From assembly GCA_902806565.1 (NCBI GenBank), contig CADCXA010000041.1, forward strand, positions 372,001-436,000: a stretch of 64,000 nucleotides of DNA, written 5' to 3'. The stretch's first letter is position 1; every line of letters begins with the position of its first letter. Below are positions 53,735 through 64,000 of the stretch, one piece after another. A model generated the notes under the pieces. The model made no database searches. It was not told where the DNA came from and saw nothing but the letters and a program-made list of their open reading frames with translations. The DNA comes from Hypoxylon rubiginosum. Taxonomy: Eukaryota; Ascomycota; Sordariomycetes; Xylariales; Hypoxylaceae. The position numbers and the translations under genes were made by a program.

Positions 53735-54761
53735 ATGGCTCAAGATGTAAGAAAGTCCTCGCCTCATACTCGCTCGATGTCGTATTCTAACAATACTCAT
53801 AAAGCAGCAGCCCTTGACGCCCGAGTCTGGATACATTACCGCCCTGGCTAGTCCGGGTTCCGCCTCGTCCCCCCCGAAGCCCGCCGCGAGCTCCGAGGCC
53901 ATACAGCCTCCCAAGGTCAGCTTCTTGTTCGTCGTGAACGAGATGGGCGTAGCCCAGGACGCAACACCGGGAGAGGACGAGTGGGAGAACCCTGTCCCGC
54001 CCAAGTTCAAGGCCGACTATGGCCCTGAGAAGACGGGCAAGGTTTTCCGCTTCCGTGACGGAAGCGTCCGGCCCGCTCCCGAGTACAAGTGGTGTCGCCC
54101 TGCCCAAGGCCAGCCCGGCCGCATCGGCCGTATCGGCCGTACAGTCGACGAGACGGACTTCCGCCCCGCCCTTCGATACAAGGTCGCCTCGGTGTTTGAC
54201 TGCGGCCCGTTCAACCCCTGTGTTTACACGGGGTCCGACCTTTCTGTAACCGACCTTCATGCCCTCCCCTGGCCGGAAAAGAAGCTCTGGGCTCTGTCGT
54301 TCGAGCATGGCGAGGATGGCCTGACCAAGGTCATGCGCGGGGGCGTCAAACAGGCCGCGGGCAAAAATGCCAACTGGGTGGGCCCTCTCGTCCCTCGTGG
54401 TTATGAGAACCACGACGAGAGTGCCGCGCCGTCCCGTGGCCTGGGAGGCGACCTCTCGGTCGTCTTAGGCCTGATGGCTTTGGCCGAACCGGTCGGTAAA
54501 TGCGACGACGCCTTCGCCGTCCACTGGCAGAACTGCCAGTGGACTGGCAAGCGTCAGCCGTCCCGTGAGTCCCACTAGTATTGTCCTGCGGGTCTCCTCC
54601 CTCTCAGAATGCTAACGTTAGACCATATAGTCCCAGCCAGCCACCCCATCCGAGGGGTGGTTGTGCACATCGCGCTAGAGCGTAACGCCGACGGATTCCT
54701 CGGGCAGGCTTGGAATCATATTCGAGGTTTCGAGCAGTTCGGCGCTGCGGTGATCGGTTAG
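53735..54761 (+). CDS. hypothetical protein, three exons (about 300 aa)
   Basis: Model: exon 1 53,735-53,746 (M-A-Q-D), intron with GTAAGA donor and TTCTAACA branch, exon 2 53,805-54,564, intron 54,565-54,630 (GTGAGT, GCTAACG, ATATAG), exon 3 54,631-54,761. The joined frame gives 300 residues; an acceptor three bases later would remove one Gln. The start (ACAATGGCT) has a good context. After a Ser/Pro/Ala-rich head come segments rich in aromatic residues (KVSFLFVVNEMG, GKVFRFRDGSVRP, HWQNCQWTGKR), then HPIRGVVVHIALERNADG. There is no signal peptide or membrane segment. I do not recognise the family. A long minus-strand frame over the same DNA (53,787-54,413) lacks these signals and is probably its shadow. 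Confidence 0.62.
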
Positions 54762-55168
54762 TTCTGCCGGGGATTACATCTCCCAGAACCAAGGATAACG
54801 CCACCCCTACTACCCTTGCGTCTGTTCGCGCGACCCAACAAAAGGCAAACCAACGGACAACGGTCATGGTACAGACTCCCCCCTGTCGCCATAATGCAAC
54901 CCCATCTTTATATGATCCTCATCCGACAACCTCCGCTGGTTTTAATTTTAAAAAAAAGGTCAATGGAGTTTCGGGTTTACTTATTTTTTTCTTTTTTTTA
55001 ATTCTTTTTTTCAAGGGTCAGGTTAGGGAGATGAAGATGGAGATGGAGATGGAAATGCAGGTGGGGACAGAACACTAGGAATCATGAATAGGTGCAGCTC
55101 TTCGCCGCACATGATATTTCCTAGGCTCCTGATTTCGACCTAGATAGCAATGCATTACACATTCACAT
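54762..55168. other. intergenic, with a short ATGGAG repeat
   Basis: Convergent spacer. Contains a T-rich tract near 54,980-55,010 and a GATGGA hexamer array at about 55,030-55,057. No gene seen. Confidence 0.5.
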
Positions 55169-55897
55169 CTACTCACCCGTTCCAGTCTTCGTTCCAACGT
55201 CTTCGCTCGTGTCATCGTCCATCCGCACGTCCTGCGCCCCCTTCTCTAGTCCCCCTTCCGTCGCGTTGTCCCCTTCGATATCCTTGCTCTGCGACAAGAA
55301 GTAGTCGACTACATGCATGTGATTATTGAATGCTGCTAGGTCTAGAGGAATCTGGTCCTTGTCATTGGCCGCGGCAGGTGACGCACCGCGCGATAGGAGT
55401 AGCTTCACGACGTCTAGGTGGCCACCTAAGCAGGCCCAATGGAGAGCCGTGTTTCCAAAGGCATTCTGGACGTCAATGTACGGTGTTTCTGCCGCAGTGC
55501 CTTGTGATGATGAAGTGTCCCCCGTAGGCGAAGGTGTTGCCGCTGATGCTCCTCTTGTCGACGCCTTCGAGGGAGGAGGAAAGTGTGAGAGTAATAATGT
55601 GACGGTTTCTGCATCAGTATTAGTAAAGGTATGCGTGTCGTAAATTATGAGAGTAAAGCGACTCCTGCACATCATAAAATACAGACTAACTGTAGACATA
55701 CTTGCGTGTCCGTTTGCCGCGGCCATGTGTAAGCATGTCGCCTTGCCGTCGTCTCTCGCCGCCGCTAGGATCTCGGCCGGGGTGGCGTTATCCCGAGTGA
55801 CGAGCTCCTGTAACATCCCGGTGAGCTCTGCATCATCGCTGGTGCGTGCTAGGTAGATGAGATCATCGATCTCGTCCTCCGATAAATTCGGCGCCAT
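55169..55897 (-). CDS. YAR1: ankyrin-repeat protein, Yar1-like
   Basis: Exons 55,702-55,897 and 55,169-55,608 with a 93-bp intron (GTATGT donor, ACTAATACTGATGCAG acceptor region) give 211 residues. Splicing restores the ankyrin line LHMAAANGHAKTVTLLLSHF, which the unspliced frame breaks. Two more ankyrin repeats follow (GNTALHWACLGGHLDVVKLL and PLDLAAFNNHMHVVDYFL), then an acidic tail. The N-terminus is acidic and helical (LSEDEIDDLIYLAR). Size, repeat number and acidic ends fit yeast Yar1 (200 residues), a chaperone that holds ribosomal protein Rps3 during 40S assembly. The family is clear; exact orthology is inferred. Confidence 0.8.
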   Translation of the reverse strand: MAPNLSEDEIDDLIYLARTSDDAELTGMLQELVTRDNATPAEILAAARDDGKATCLHMAAANGHASMSTVSLYFMMCRSRFTLIIYDTHTFTNTDAETVTLLLSHFPPPSKASTRGASAATPSPTGDTSSSQGTAAETPYIDVQNAFGNTALHWACLGGHLDVVKLLLSRGASPAAANDKDQIPLDLAAFNNHMHVVDYFLSQSKDIEGDNATEGGLEKGAQDVRMDDDTSEDVGTKTGTGE

Positions 55898-56495
55898 GTC
55901 TCAATCGCGTTTTCTTCTGTTTTGTGATGCGATAGAATTTCTCCTTATTTCTGTGCTGTTCCACCCCTGTCAAATTTGTGGGTGGTGGATTGAAGAAATT
56001 GTGAAAATTTTTAGTTTTCCGACCGTGAACTTGATGAGAGGGAAACCCGGTGAGCATTCGACAAAAACAAGAAGTACTTCATATAAAATGAATTAGTTGA
56101 GTTGAATTCGCGTATTTCAATCAAATAATTTTGAAAATCTGGATTTTGCGAAGATTTATTCATGTCTTTGAGTTTGTTGTATGTGGAAATTAGATTGAAT
56201 AGGTCACGTGATTCCTCTAAAATGTTTACCTGCCTTTAGGTACAGTAACGCAAGCGACGAATTGAAGAGTGAGTTCAGGCCAATATTAAAAATGAATTTG
56301 ATGCTTGAATACGATCTCCTATATCTGCCTATCTATGTGCAAAGTAATGGTGGCTGTGGTTTAGTACGTCAAGTAAAGTGTAAACGCCTTGTTGTTGGTG
56401 TCAGGTAGGTAACTGCTGAAAGGCGTGCAAGATGGTTGCAAGAGGATGGGAGAAAAAATCGTAAATCAACCATTCCATCCTGTACATTAGGTAAT
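55898..56495. promoter_or_regulatory. upstream region of the Yar1-like gene with an E-box
   Basis: This 598-bp spacer between two minus-strand genes holds the palindrome TCACGTGA (56,204-56,211), the core bound by Cbf1/Pho4-type bHLH factors. No gene seen. Confidence 0.45.
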
Positions 56496-58128
56496 TTAGT
56501 GTATAATGTCGGATAATTTCTCGTCCAGCCAACGAGTTACGTCCCCGTCGTCGTCTACTATTTGAATCTCAGCCTTGAAATTCAGCATGAGCATCATCTG
56601 CAGCTCATGCACCAATCCCGTTTCATCAGTGCCAGTAGCTTGTTCGTCATGAATCTTGGATAAGAGTCTGGCTGCCTTCTGTCGGTCATATGTTGTTAGA
56701 GAAGAGGCGACTTCGAATGAATTCGCGGATAGCACATGACTAGGTCGTGTAGTGGACGGGCGTGTATCTTGGCTGGATGGAGGGGTAACAACGACATATT
56801 GATCGGCCTGAGATGAGCTTGTCAGGGAAAGGTGGTATCGAGTGCGCCCGAGGACGTCACAGCTCTTGGGCCCAAGCCATGTGAGTCTTGGGATAGTAAC
56901 ATTGTCTTCGTGGCCGAGACTTCGGCTCCCCCGCTTATAGGTAAGCATGATGTCAATGCCGCTGGGGTCGAAGTCGACAAGTGCGTAGATAGGAACTTCT
57001 GGAAAGGCTGAATGGACGAGGTGAAGGAATTGCCGTGTAGCTAAATCTGGATAGCCTTTGCCCTGCATCTCCTGTAAGTCGAGGTCTGGGGTCGTCGAGA
57101 CATACGAAGTGGTCTCACTGTGACAAGTACTCCAACTCCTGCGGCTGCCGTCTCAAAGTACCGCGATGCAGCTAGACTGCGAAAGGTAGCCTAATACGGC
57201 TATAAGATCAAGTCTTCCTATCGCTTGATTGAAGTCTTTACCTCCTTTTCGATGACCATGATCCATTGTGCGTCGCCGATATCAATCCGACGAATCCCTT
57301 CTGGCTGTGGAATTAAAATGCCCTGCCAATGTTGGTTAGCTAATGATGGGACGGACCAACGAAGATCCATATCCCTACGCTGCTACTAGAGCTGCAGTCA
57401 AGTATAATGTCATTGCTCAGAGTCAAGAGGACCTTGCCCGCAACAAGACCTTTAGATGCGGCGACCTATTTGAATATATTGTTGGCGCATGTTATTGACG
57501 ATCCATAATATACGAACGCACGATATTCAATGCATTCCTGCCAACACCGAACGTGAAGGCAATGTCATCCACAAGCCTATCCACGTACTGCTGATTGCCA
57601 AAGAGATCCGGGCACTGGTAGTAAATATTTCTGCCGAAGTTCAGAATAAAGGATGTGGGAAAATGGAAATCTGCCCTGTGAACGCAGAGAAATATAAAGG
57701 AGATATCGGACCTCTTCGTAGTAATATAGCCAGAGACAAGCGCCTCATGGCACATATGGAGGATCTGAAGGAGACACGCTAAAAGAGAAGAGACTCAGAA
57801 TGAAAAATATGCGAGTCGTAGTACGATAGGAAAACATACTGAACTTCTTCACCTCACTTATTCTATTCGTTGGGAACTGAACTGATATTTCATTACCCGA
57901 GCGGCGATTGCGCAAAGGTATACTGAGTATTCGGTTCTCGTTGAGGGCGTTGATAATCTGGTCTAGGATATCTTCAATTTTAGATATGACGGGTTGTGGA
58001 TTTCCCTCGCCGCTTCTAGCAAATGTGGCGACGTTACTGTTCGGCAACACGTCCATCCTGCTAAGGTTTGCGGTGGACGGGTGTAAGAATTCTCCAGCTG
58101 TTGCCCATTTCCGCCCGCTTTCGCACAC
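56496..58128 (-). CDS. SPO11: SPO11, meiotic DNA double-strand-break transesterase
   Basis: Seven exons on the minus strand: 57,840-58,128; 57,712-57,778; 57,522-57,630; 57,379-57,465; 57,242-57,322; 57,119-57,190; 56,496-57,062. They sum to 1,272 nt, 423 residues, near the 398 of yeast Spo11. The winged-helix part carries the catalytic tyrosine pair Y122/Y123 (RNIYYQCPDLFGNQ) and the family line VDRLVDDIAFTFGV. The Toprim domain has E209 and E211 (VIEKE) and the metal-binding D265/D267 (ALVDFDPSGID). Spo11 cuts DNA covalently to start meiotic recombination in the nucleus. The gene looks intact, implying sexual capacity, which RIP also needs. Intron 2 has a weak GTCCGA donor. The start at 58,128 is the first ATG in frame; it is divergent from ERG7. 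Confidence 0.92.
57631..57711 (-). other. SPO11 intron 2: 81 bp, in frame and stop-free
   Basis: The donor reads AG/GTCCGA, poorer than the other six-intron set. The intron is a multiple of three and open, so retaining it would insert 27 residues just before the catalytic tyrosines. Homology to the TKRDIYY line of other Spo11 proteins argues it is normally removed. Confidence 0.7.
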
Positions 58129-58543
58129 GTCGTGTTGATGAATTTAGATGACGGTGGATTCATGACTTGGATAAAAGATTCAAAATCTGTCTTGTATCTT
58201 GTAGGTGGTCTGCCGTAGGACCTTCTGTTGTTAGTGAACAGCTACAGGGAACGGCTACAGGGTACAGGGGTGCAGCTTAGCATCCCATCCCCCAGATTTT
58301 GGTTCCCGCCTGTGTTGTACATATTAGGAGCCAGGGGAGCTCAACCCCACCATCTGTAAGGAACACGGGAGATTAGATATCCACTTATGCACTAAATCGA
58401 AATAGGGGGTGGGTTATCGGGCTATCGGCCGATGCCAGATCCCCGAATACAGAAAATTGGAAGATTCGATTAAATCAATTCTGCCTCCTACGATGTCTCT
58501 TCCCAAGTGTTTCTAGCCGACCGTCTTTTGGCTGACTGCAAAC
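58129..58543. promoter_or_regulatory. bidirectional promoter region SPO11 / ERG7
   Basis: A 415-bp spacer between divergent starts. It holds a 10-bp palindrome ATCGGCCGAT (58,424-58,433) preceded by a related ATCGGGCT, possibly a regulator site for ERG7. I cannot name the factor. Confidence 0.4.
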
Positions 58544-60986
58544 ATGGTCACCACTCGGTCAAGCAGCTCTGCAAAGGCCAATGGCACCCCACGGTCAAAT
58601 GGCAAGGCCAACGGCACTTCTGTAAAACTCGATGGTAATACCAATGGCACCTTGTCCAAGAAACGTACCGGCGGTGATACTCTCTCGACACCGACGAAAC
58701 GCCCAAAGCTCGAAGAGAAGACTGACCCGACACGATGGCGTATGTTGGATGAAAAAGGGCGGCATACTTGGCATTACCTCGAAGACGAAGAAGCTGTAGA
58801 GGGATGGCCGCAGAGCTGCGCCGACAAGTGGTATCTTGGGTTGGACACTGTAAGGACCCTAGCCTATGACCCCAGCGTATGTGAAGACCTGGACCATTTT
58901 GCTAACTACTGTGTTCGATACAGGAGCTTCCCACTCTACCGAAACCCAAGAAACCTCTTGACGCTGTTGTCAATGGCCTGACATTCTTCGAGAAGCTCCA
59001 GCTACCTTCGGGCCAATGGGGCTGCGAATACGGTGGCCCAATGTTCCTACTACCAGGTGTTGTTATAACCTGGTACGTCACGAAGACGCCGATTCCTTGG
59101 TATGTCGCTACGGAGATCAAGAACTATCTATTCGCGAGAGCGAATCCCGAAGACGGAGGTTGGGGCTTGCATATAGAAGGCGAAAGTACGGTCTTCGGAA
59201 CTTCGTTAAACTACGCTGTTCTCCGTATTGTCGGTGTCGATCCTGAGCATCCGGCTATGGTTAAGGCGCGAGGAACGCTACATAAGCTTGGGGGAGCCAC
59301 GCATGCGCCGCACTGGGGTAAATTCTGGCTGAGCGTGCTGGGTGTTTGCAAATGGGATATCGTCAACCCTATTCCACCCGAGATATGGCTACTGCCTGAC
59401 TGGGTACCTATTGCTCCTTGGCGATGGTGGATCCACATACGGCAAGTCTTTTTACCCATGGGCTATATCTATGAGAAAAAATGGTCCTGCGAGGATACCG
59501 ACTTAATTCGGAGCTTGAGGCAAGAACTATTCGTGGAGCCTTGGGAGAAGATTGACTGGGCAGGTAATCGGAACAGCATATGTCCTATCGACAATTTCCA
59601 CCCCAAGTCTTGGCTTCTCAACACTGTCAACTGGCTTGTCGTCAACGTTTGGAACCCGTACCTCCGGACCAAGGGGCTGGCCCAGAAGGCTGAGGATTGG
59701 TCTAGCAAGCTAATCGATATGGAAGACGAAAATACGGACTACGCGGACCTAGCACCGGTGAATGCGGCAATGAATACTGTCGCTTGCTATATTCGCGACG
59801 GCCCAGGCTCGTACTCGGTCCGAAGACACATCGAGAGGCTCGAGGATGCGATGTGGGTCAATCACGAAGGCATGTTCTGCAATGGCACCAATGGTGTACA
59901 GTGCTGGGACACGTCGTTTCTGATTCAGGCTGCGATGGATGCGGGACTCGAGCAAGACCCCCGTTGGAAGCTGATGCTGACGAAAGCGTTGACATTCCTC
60001 GACGACCAACAAATACGTGAGAATTGCAAGGACCAAGGAATTTGCTATCGCCAACAGCGAAAGGGCGCCTGGGCTTTTAGCACAAGAGATCAAGGCTATG
60101 CTGTATGCGACTGCGTGTCTGAAGCATTGAAGTCGGTCATACTCCTTCAGAAGACACCCGGATATCCCCAGCTCCTCGAGGACCAGCGCATATTCGACGG
60201 TATTGACACCCTCTTGACATACCAGAACAACTCTGGTGCTTGCTCATCGTACGAACCGACGCGAGGAAGCAAGTTGCTCGAGATGTTAAACGCGGCAGAG
60301 GTATTTGCCAACATCATGGTCGAGTATGACTACGTGGAGTGCACGACAGCAGTAGTTACCGCTCTTTCGTTATTCCAGAAACATTGGCCCGAGTATAGGA
60401 CCAAGGAGATCAAGGACTTTATCGGGCGGTCAGTGAAAGCCGTAAAATCATTGCAGCGACCTGACGGTTCGTGGTACGGCAACTGGGCCATCTGTTTTAC
60501 CTATGCAACCATGTTTGCTCTGGAAAGCTTGAGAAGCATTGGCGAGACGTATAGTAACAGTTCTTACTCGAAAAGGGGCTGCGATTTCTTAATCTCAAAG
60601 CAACGAGGAGATGGGGGGTGGTCAGAGAGCTACCGCGTAAGTCAGGCCCTGTCTAACGAAACCTTGGGGATTTCCTGTGACCTAACAGTTTCTAGTCATG
60701 CGAAAGAACGGTGTACACCGAACACTCAACAGGCTCACAAGTTGTGATGACAGCATGGGCCTTGATAGCGTTAATGAAAGCGGACTACCCCGATATCGAA
60801 CCCCTGAAGAAGGGGATCAAACTCATCATGGATAGGCAGCAAGCAAACGGGGAATGGAAACAGGAAGCAATCGAGGGTGTGTTCAACAAGAGCTGCATGA
60901 TCTCATACCCCAACTACAAGTTTACCTTTACGATGAAAGCGTTAGGAATGTTTGCGATGAAATACCCAAATGAGACGGTAATCTAA
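58544..60986 (+). CDS. ERG7: lanosterol synthase (oxidosqualene cyclase)
   Basis: Exons 58,544-58,849, 58,924-60,636 and 60,696-60,986 (introns of 74 and 59 bp with standard signals) encode 769 residues; yeast Erg7 has 731. The enzyme cyclises 2,3-oxidosqualene to lanosterol in ergosterol synthesis at ER or lipid-droplet membranes. Visible: LPSGQWGCEYGGPMFLLPG, several QW motifs (EDGGWGLHIEGEST, PDGSWYGNWAICFTYAT, GDGGWSES), and the catalytic motif as DCVSE with D498 as the probable initiating acid (family form DCTAE, often DCTSE in fungi). The first 65 residues are a Ser/Thr/Asn-rich extension with a basic patch TPTKRPKLEEK. Everything else looks intact. Splicing restores WYLGLDT/ELPTLPKPKKPLDAV and ESYR/SCERTVYTEHS joins. 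Confidence 0.96.
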
Positions 60987-61840
60987 TGGTATAGAAGGTA
61001 TAGAGGAGGCCAGAGTCAGAGTAGGGAGTAGCATCGTCGTCAGTGCCACCGTTTCCAAAATGCAAGGAATAATGACGTGAGAATAAGATTGTCCCAAGAT
61101 GGAAAACAATCAAATATAATAATTAATGCCGCGCATAATACTACATATGATGTAGCGATCTATCTCAGTGTCACAATTCATTCAGCCTCTTTCCTTTAAA
61201 CACTAGAGGTGTAGCTATCGCGACAGCAGATCATCGATCTTTTTTGTCAACTTAGCAAATATGAGGACTGACGTCAATTAGTATGGCTCCACTGTTTTAA
61301 GCTTTAGCTTTATTAAATTTAATTACCCCAGTTAGCGTTAGGCTCAGGGGCGGTGAGAAACTTCACATATACTTTTGTTCCCTCCACCGCCTGCCCATAC
61401 GATTAATCCGGCAGAATTCTGCAAACCCCACCAACGTAGTGACTAGTAGCTTCCATAGCTTCCATACTAGGTAGCTCCCACGATAAGTGCAATCACGAGC
61501 TCCAAGCATATGACGGCGGCTTCTTTGCGAAAGTCCTAAGCAACGCAATTTCCTTGTTCACAGCCTACCTCAGGTACACATGCGATTTAGGGAAGCGCTA
61601 AGGTATTAACAAGAATTGCATGAAAGACTGTTAAATTTTTGTTCTTCAGCCTCAACTTCACGCACTCACCACACTCATCCACACAACCCACACACAACCC
61701 ACACAACCCACGCAATCATCGATCATCTGCCGGATTGGGTCATTTCGTAGCATTTTTGGCACCAAATACCGGCAATAGCACACTAATTCTATACTCACCC
61801 AAAACAAGTAACCCCAATCTAATTACCATACGTTGACACC
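60987..61840. promoter_or_regulatory. ERG7 3' region and SGT1 promoter / 5' UTR
   Basis: No gene seen. Near 61,446-61,466 AGCTTCCAT is tandemly repeated. The SGT1 leader carries ACACAACCC repeats (about 61,675-61,715), a C/A-rich leader common in fungal genes. Confidence 0.45.
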
Positions 61841-63539
61841 ATGTCCTCTTCGGCTGCACTCGCCGCTGCGGGTGTCCAGGCTGTTGGAGCCGGCAACTAT
61901 GCGGATGGAATCGAGAAGCTATCCCAAGCTCTCAAGGAACGTCCTGCACCCCTATGGCTACTCGAGCGCTCCAAAGCGTATGTGAGAGCTGACAAACTCG
62001 ACCTCGCTTTGCACGATGCCGAGAAAGCCCTGGACGTAGCCTTCGAACGTGCCAATCGAGACTACATGGTTGAGGCTCAGATCCGACGAGCTATCGCCCT
62101 CTTCCGCATGGGTCGCTATGCTGATGCCGACATCTGTGCCTTTTGGGCTATTCGATTGATCGAAAAGGCTAAAGCTACCGAGGACGACGGACAGCAGAAG
62201 AAGGTCGACGACAATGGAGATTACATCGTGCGCGCCGATGAGGTCGAGGACGGAGCCAAACCAGACAAGAGTATGGGTCTTGCAACTGCTATGGGCTCCA
62301 CCGGGAGATCTAAGGACAACTCCCTAAAAAATCAGGCAATCTCGTGGCGTCTTCAAGCATTAAATCAGCTGGAGAAGCTCCCTGCCGGACATCCCGGTCG
62401 GAAGGTCACTGTGACAGAGAAATATCCCAAACCTTCTGAGTTGCCTTCCTCTAGTCGTACTGAGGCAAAACCGACACCTACAGACTCTGATGGCGATGTT
62501 ACTCATGATAGTAAGACGGCTTCGGCGCGTGACGAGGCTGCTAGCCGTAATGTTTTAGAGAGACTCTGGGAACAATTCCGTGAGATCCACACGAAGAAAG
62601 CTATCCGATCAAGCTTCTACCAAACGGACACCACCTTGACTGCCGACCTCTTTGTGAAGAATACCGATGCAAGTCGATTCTCCGTGACAGCCGACGAGCA
62701 GAAGATTACGACGGGCGAAACCCCGAGTATCCACCTCCATCTCTGGGGCAAGATCAAGCCTGATGAAACCAAGTACACGGTCAAACCAATGAAAATTGAA
62801 CTGGTGCTTCGGAAGGCGACTCCTGGAAAATGGCCGATGCTGCAACGGGAGAATGCTGAGCCGTTTAGCAAGCTTTCGAGCACTGGTCCCACGCTCGATC
62901 AGTTCACCTCCCTACTTTCCCTTCCAGGGTTTGTCTATAATCTTATAAGCTTCTAGATACTTTACAGCGCTAACTCTTATTAGGTATGAGAATCCCGATA
63001 GCCTCCAACTTCCAGGGTTTGACGCTGGCCCGGATTCATGGTATAGCTCCCTCTTGGAAATCCTCCAAGCTGGTCTAGACGGGTCAAAGGTGTCTTCAGC
63101 GAAGGAACTCCCCAAGGTCCCGAATCCTGCAACCGAAACACCATCGTCTGCCCGAGGTGCGAACGCTACCATGCAGCCCAAGGCCGATCCTACATCAGCT
63201 AGCAAACCTGCGGCTGACCCTACTCCAACCAGCGCTCAGGCAGTCTCGGCAAAGACGGGTACCATTAGCGCCCCAGCTTACCCCACTTCATCGAAGAAGG
63301 GAGCTGTGAATTGGGACAAGCTTGAAGACGAAGATGAGGAGGACGATGCTAAGGACAAAGATGTCAACTTCTTCTTCCAGAAGCTCTACAAGGACGCAGA
63401 CGACAACACAAAGCGAGCGATGATGAAGAGCTATGTCGAGAGTAACGGTACATCGCTGAGCACCAATTGGGATGAAGCCAGAGAGAAGACGTACAAGACA
63501 CAACCTCCAGACGGCGCCGAAGCCAAAAAGTGGGATTGA
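61841..63539 (+). CDS. SGT1: SGT1, Hsp90 co-chaperone / SCF and kinetochore assembly factor
   Basis: Exons 61,841-62,928 and 62,984-63,539 with a 55-bp intron (GTTTGT donor, GCTAACTC branch, TTATTAG acceptor) give 547 residues; yeast Sgt1 has 395. Domain order is diagnostic: TPR helices at residues 1-120 (AALAAAGVQAVGAGNYADGI), a CS domain at about 255-335 (RSSFYQTDTTLTADLFVK to GKWPML), and the SGS domain at 470-547 with NWDKLEDED and VNFFFQKLYKDADDNTKRAM. Sgt1 links Hsp90 to client assembly, including SCF ubiquitin ligases and kinetochores. The extra length is low-complexity linker (Pro/Thr/Ala/Ser) between CS and SGS and after the TPR. Reading through the intron ends the protein early, so the spliced model is needed. 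Confidence 0.94.
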
Positions 63540-64000
63540 GTGATACCCTAGCATTTTATGAGTTCCACGTTGGTTCATGCTTTTCTCGCACGCGGACGAT
63601 AAAAATGGTTCGGCGGGTGGCTCGGTGGGTTTGCTGGGTGGTTGGTTGGACGGGACGATATCATGCTGCTAACCATTGACACACTAACACAAATAATATG
63701 ACTGTTATGATTTGCGACTCTGACGACGGCACTAACAGACTGTAACTACTAGCACGGTGGGGGGAAATAAAACCTCGTTTTTGGATTCTCTCTTTCAGCG
63801 TCTACTTTCCTACTTGGTCCATAGGGTAGCTGTGAATGAAGGATGTCCAGGTGTCACAAGACCATCGTATAGCTCAATTAACTAGAGCAGCTAGCATTTA
63901 CTAGTAAACCAGGTGAGCGGATCGCCAGGAAAGCTTTAGGATTGGGACAGATGACGTTTCTAGGCAGCATGATTGGTGGCTCCTATATTTATAACCACCC
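63540..64000. other. SGT1 3' region, no gene seen
   Basis: Contains a G-rich stretch with four GGG runs (about 63,613-63,655). No further gene is visible before the window ends. Confidence 0.4.

Noticed and set aside
53787..54413. 208-codon minus-strand frame
   Set aside because: The plus-strand gene over the same DNA has splice signals at both ends that keep the frame and extend it; the minus frame is a GC-rich shadow.
63613..63655. G-quadruplex in the SGT1 3' region
   Set aside because: Four GGG runs but with loops of up to 13 nt; too weak to call.
63868..63920. tRNA-like A-box (TAGCTCAATTAACTAGAGCAG)
   Set aside because: No B-box or closing acceptor stem, so not supported as a tRNA.

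Overview
The window is a piece of nuclear genome from a filamentous ascomycete (Pezizomycotina). This rests on short 50-100 bp introns with GT..CTAAC/CTGAC..AG signals, on compact genes resembling fungal ERG7, SPO11, SGT1 and YAR1, and on a long extremely AT-rich block with the pure C->T / G->A decay of repeat-induced point mutation (RIP). I cannot name the species from the sequence.

Positions 1 to about 46,845 form one RIP-saturated block with no surviving ancient gene. It is a stack of dead transposons that can be partly dissected. A short LTR-type element occurs three times (304-8,125 forward; 10,162-23,758 reverse; 33,607-35,448 forward). Each copy has 255-bp terminal direct repeats around an internal region of about 0.95 kb rich in simple repeats. 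The reverse copy was split by a larger LTR element (10,624-22,757, about 279-bp LTRs). Three decayed copies of a GC-rich inverted-repeat element (MITE) lie at 35,453, 38,787 and 40,015.

Two later insertions in the block are pristine. One is a complete Ty1/Copia retrotransposon (380-6,723, identical 211-bp LTRs, 5-bp target duplication) sitting inside a terminal repeat of the first dead element. The other is a 741-bp MITE (28,593-29,333, 52-bp perfect inverted repeats, 8-bp target duplication). The decayed MITE at 40,015-40,754 is the same element at almost the same length, so the window holds an unmutated and a RIP-mutated version of one sequence.

The block ends abruptly near 46,845 and gene-rich DNA of ordinary composition follows. 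In order: a two-exon coiled-coil protein of unknown function (47,521-48,709, +); a Ser/Pro-rich hypothetical gene (48,615-49,181, -); a broken ankyrin/CorA-like gene with repeated in-frame TAG codons (49,680-51,501, +); a gene-poor 2.2 kb; a three-exon hypothetical gene (53,735-54,761, +); a Yar1-like ankyrin protein (55,169-55,897, -); a seven-exon SPO11 (56,496-58,128, -); lanosterol synthase ERG7 (58,544-60,986, +), divergent from SPO11; and SGT1 (61,841-63,539, +). The last four are conserved housekeeping or meiotic genes without obvious functional linkage. The exon models given here were made by eye; each keeps the reading frame and joins conserved motifs.
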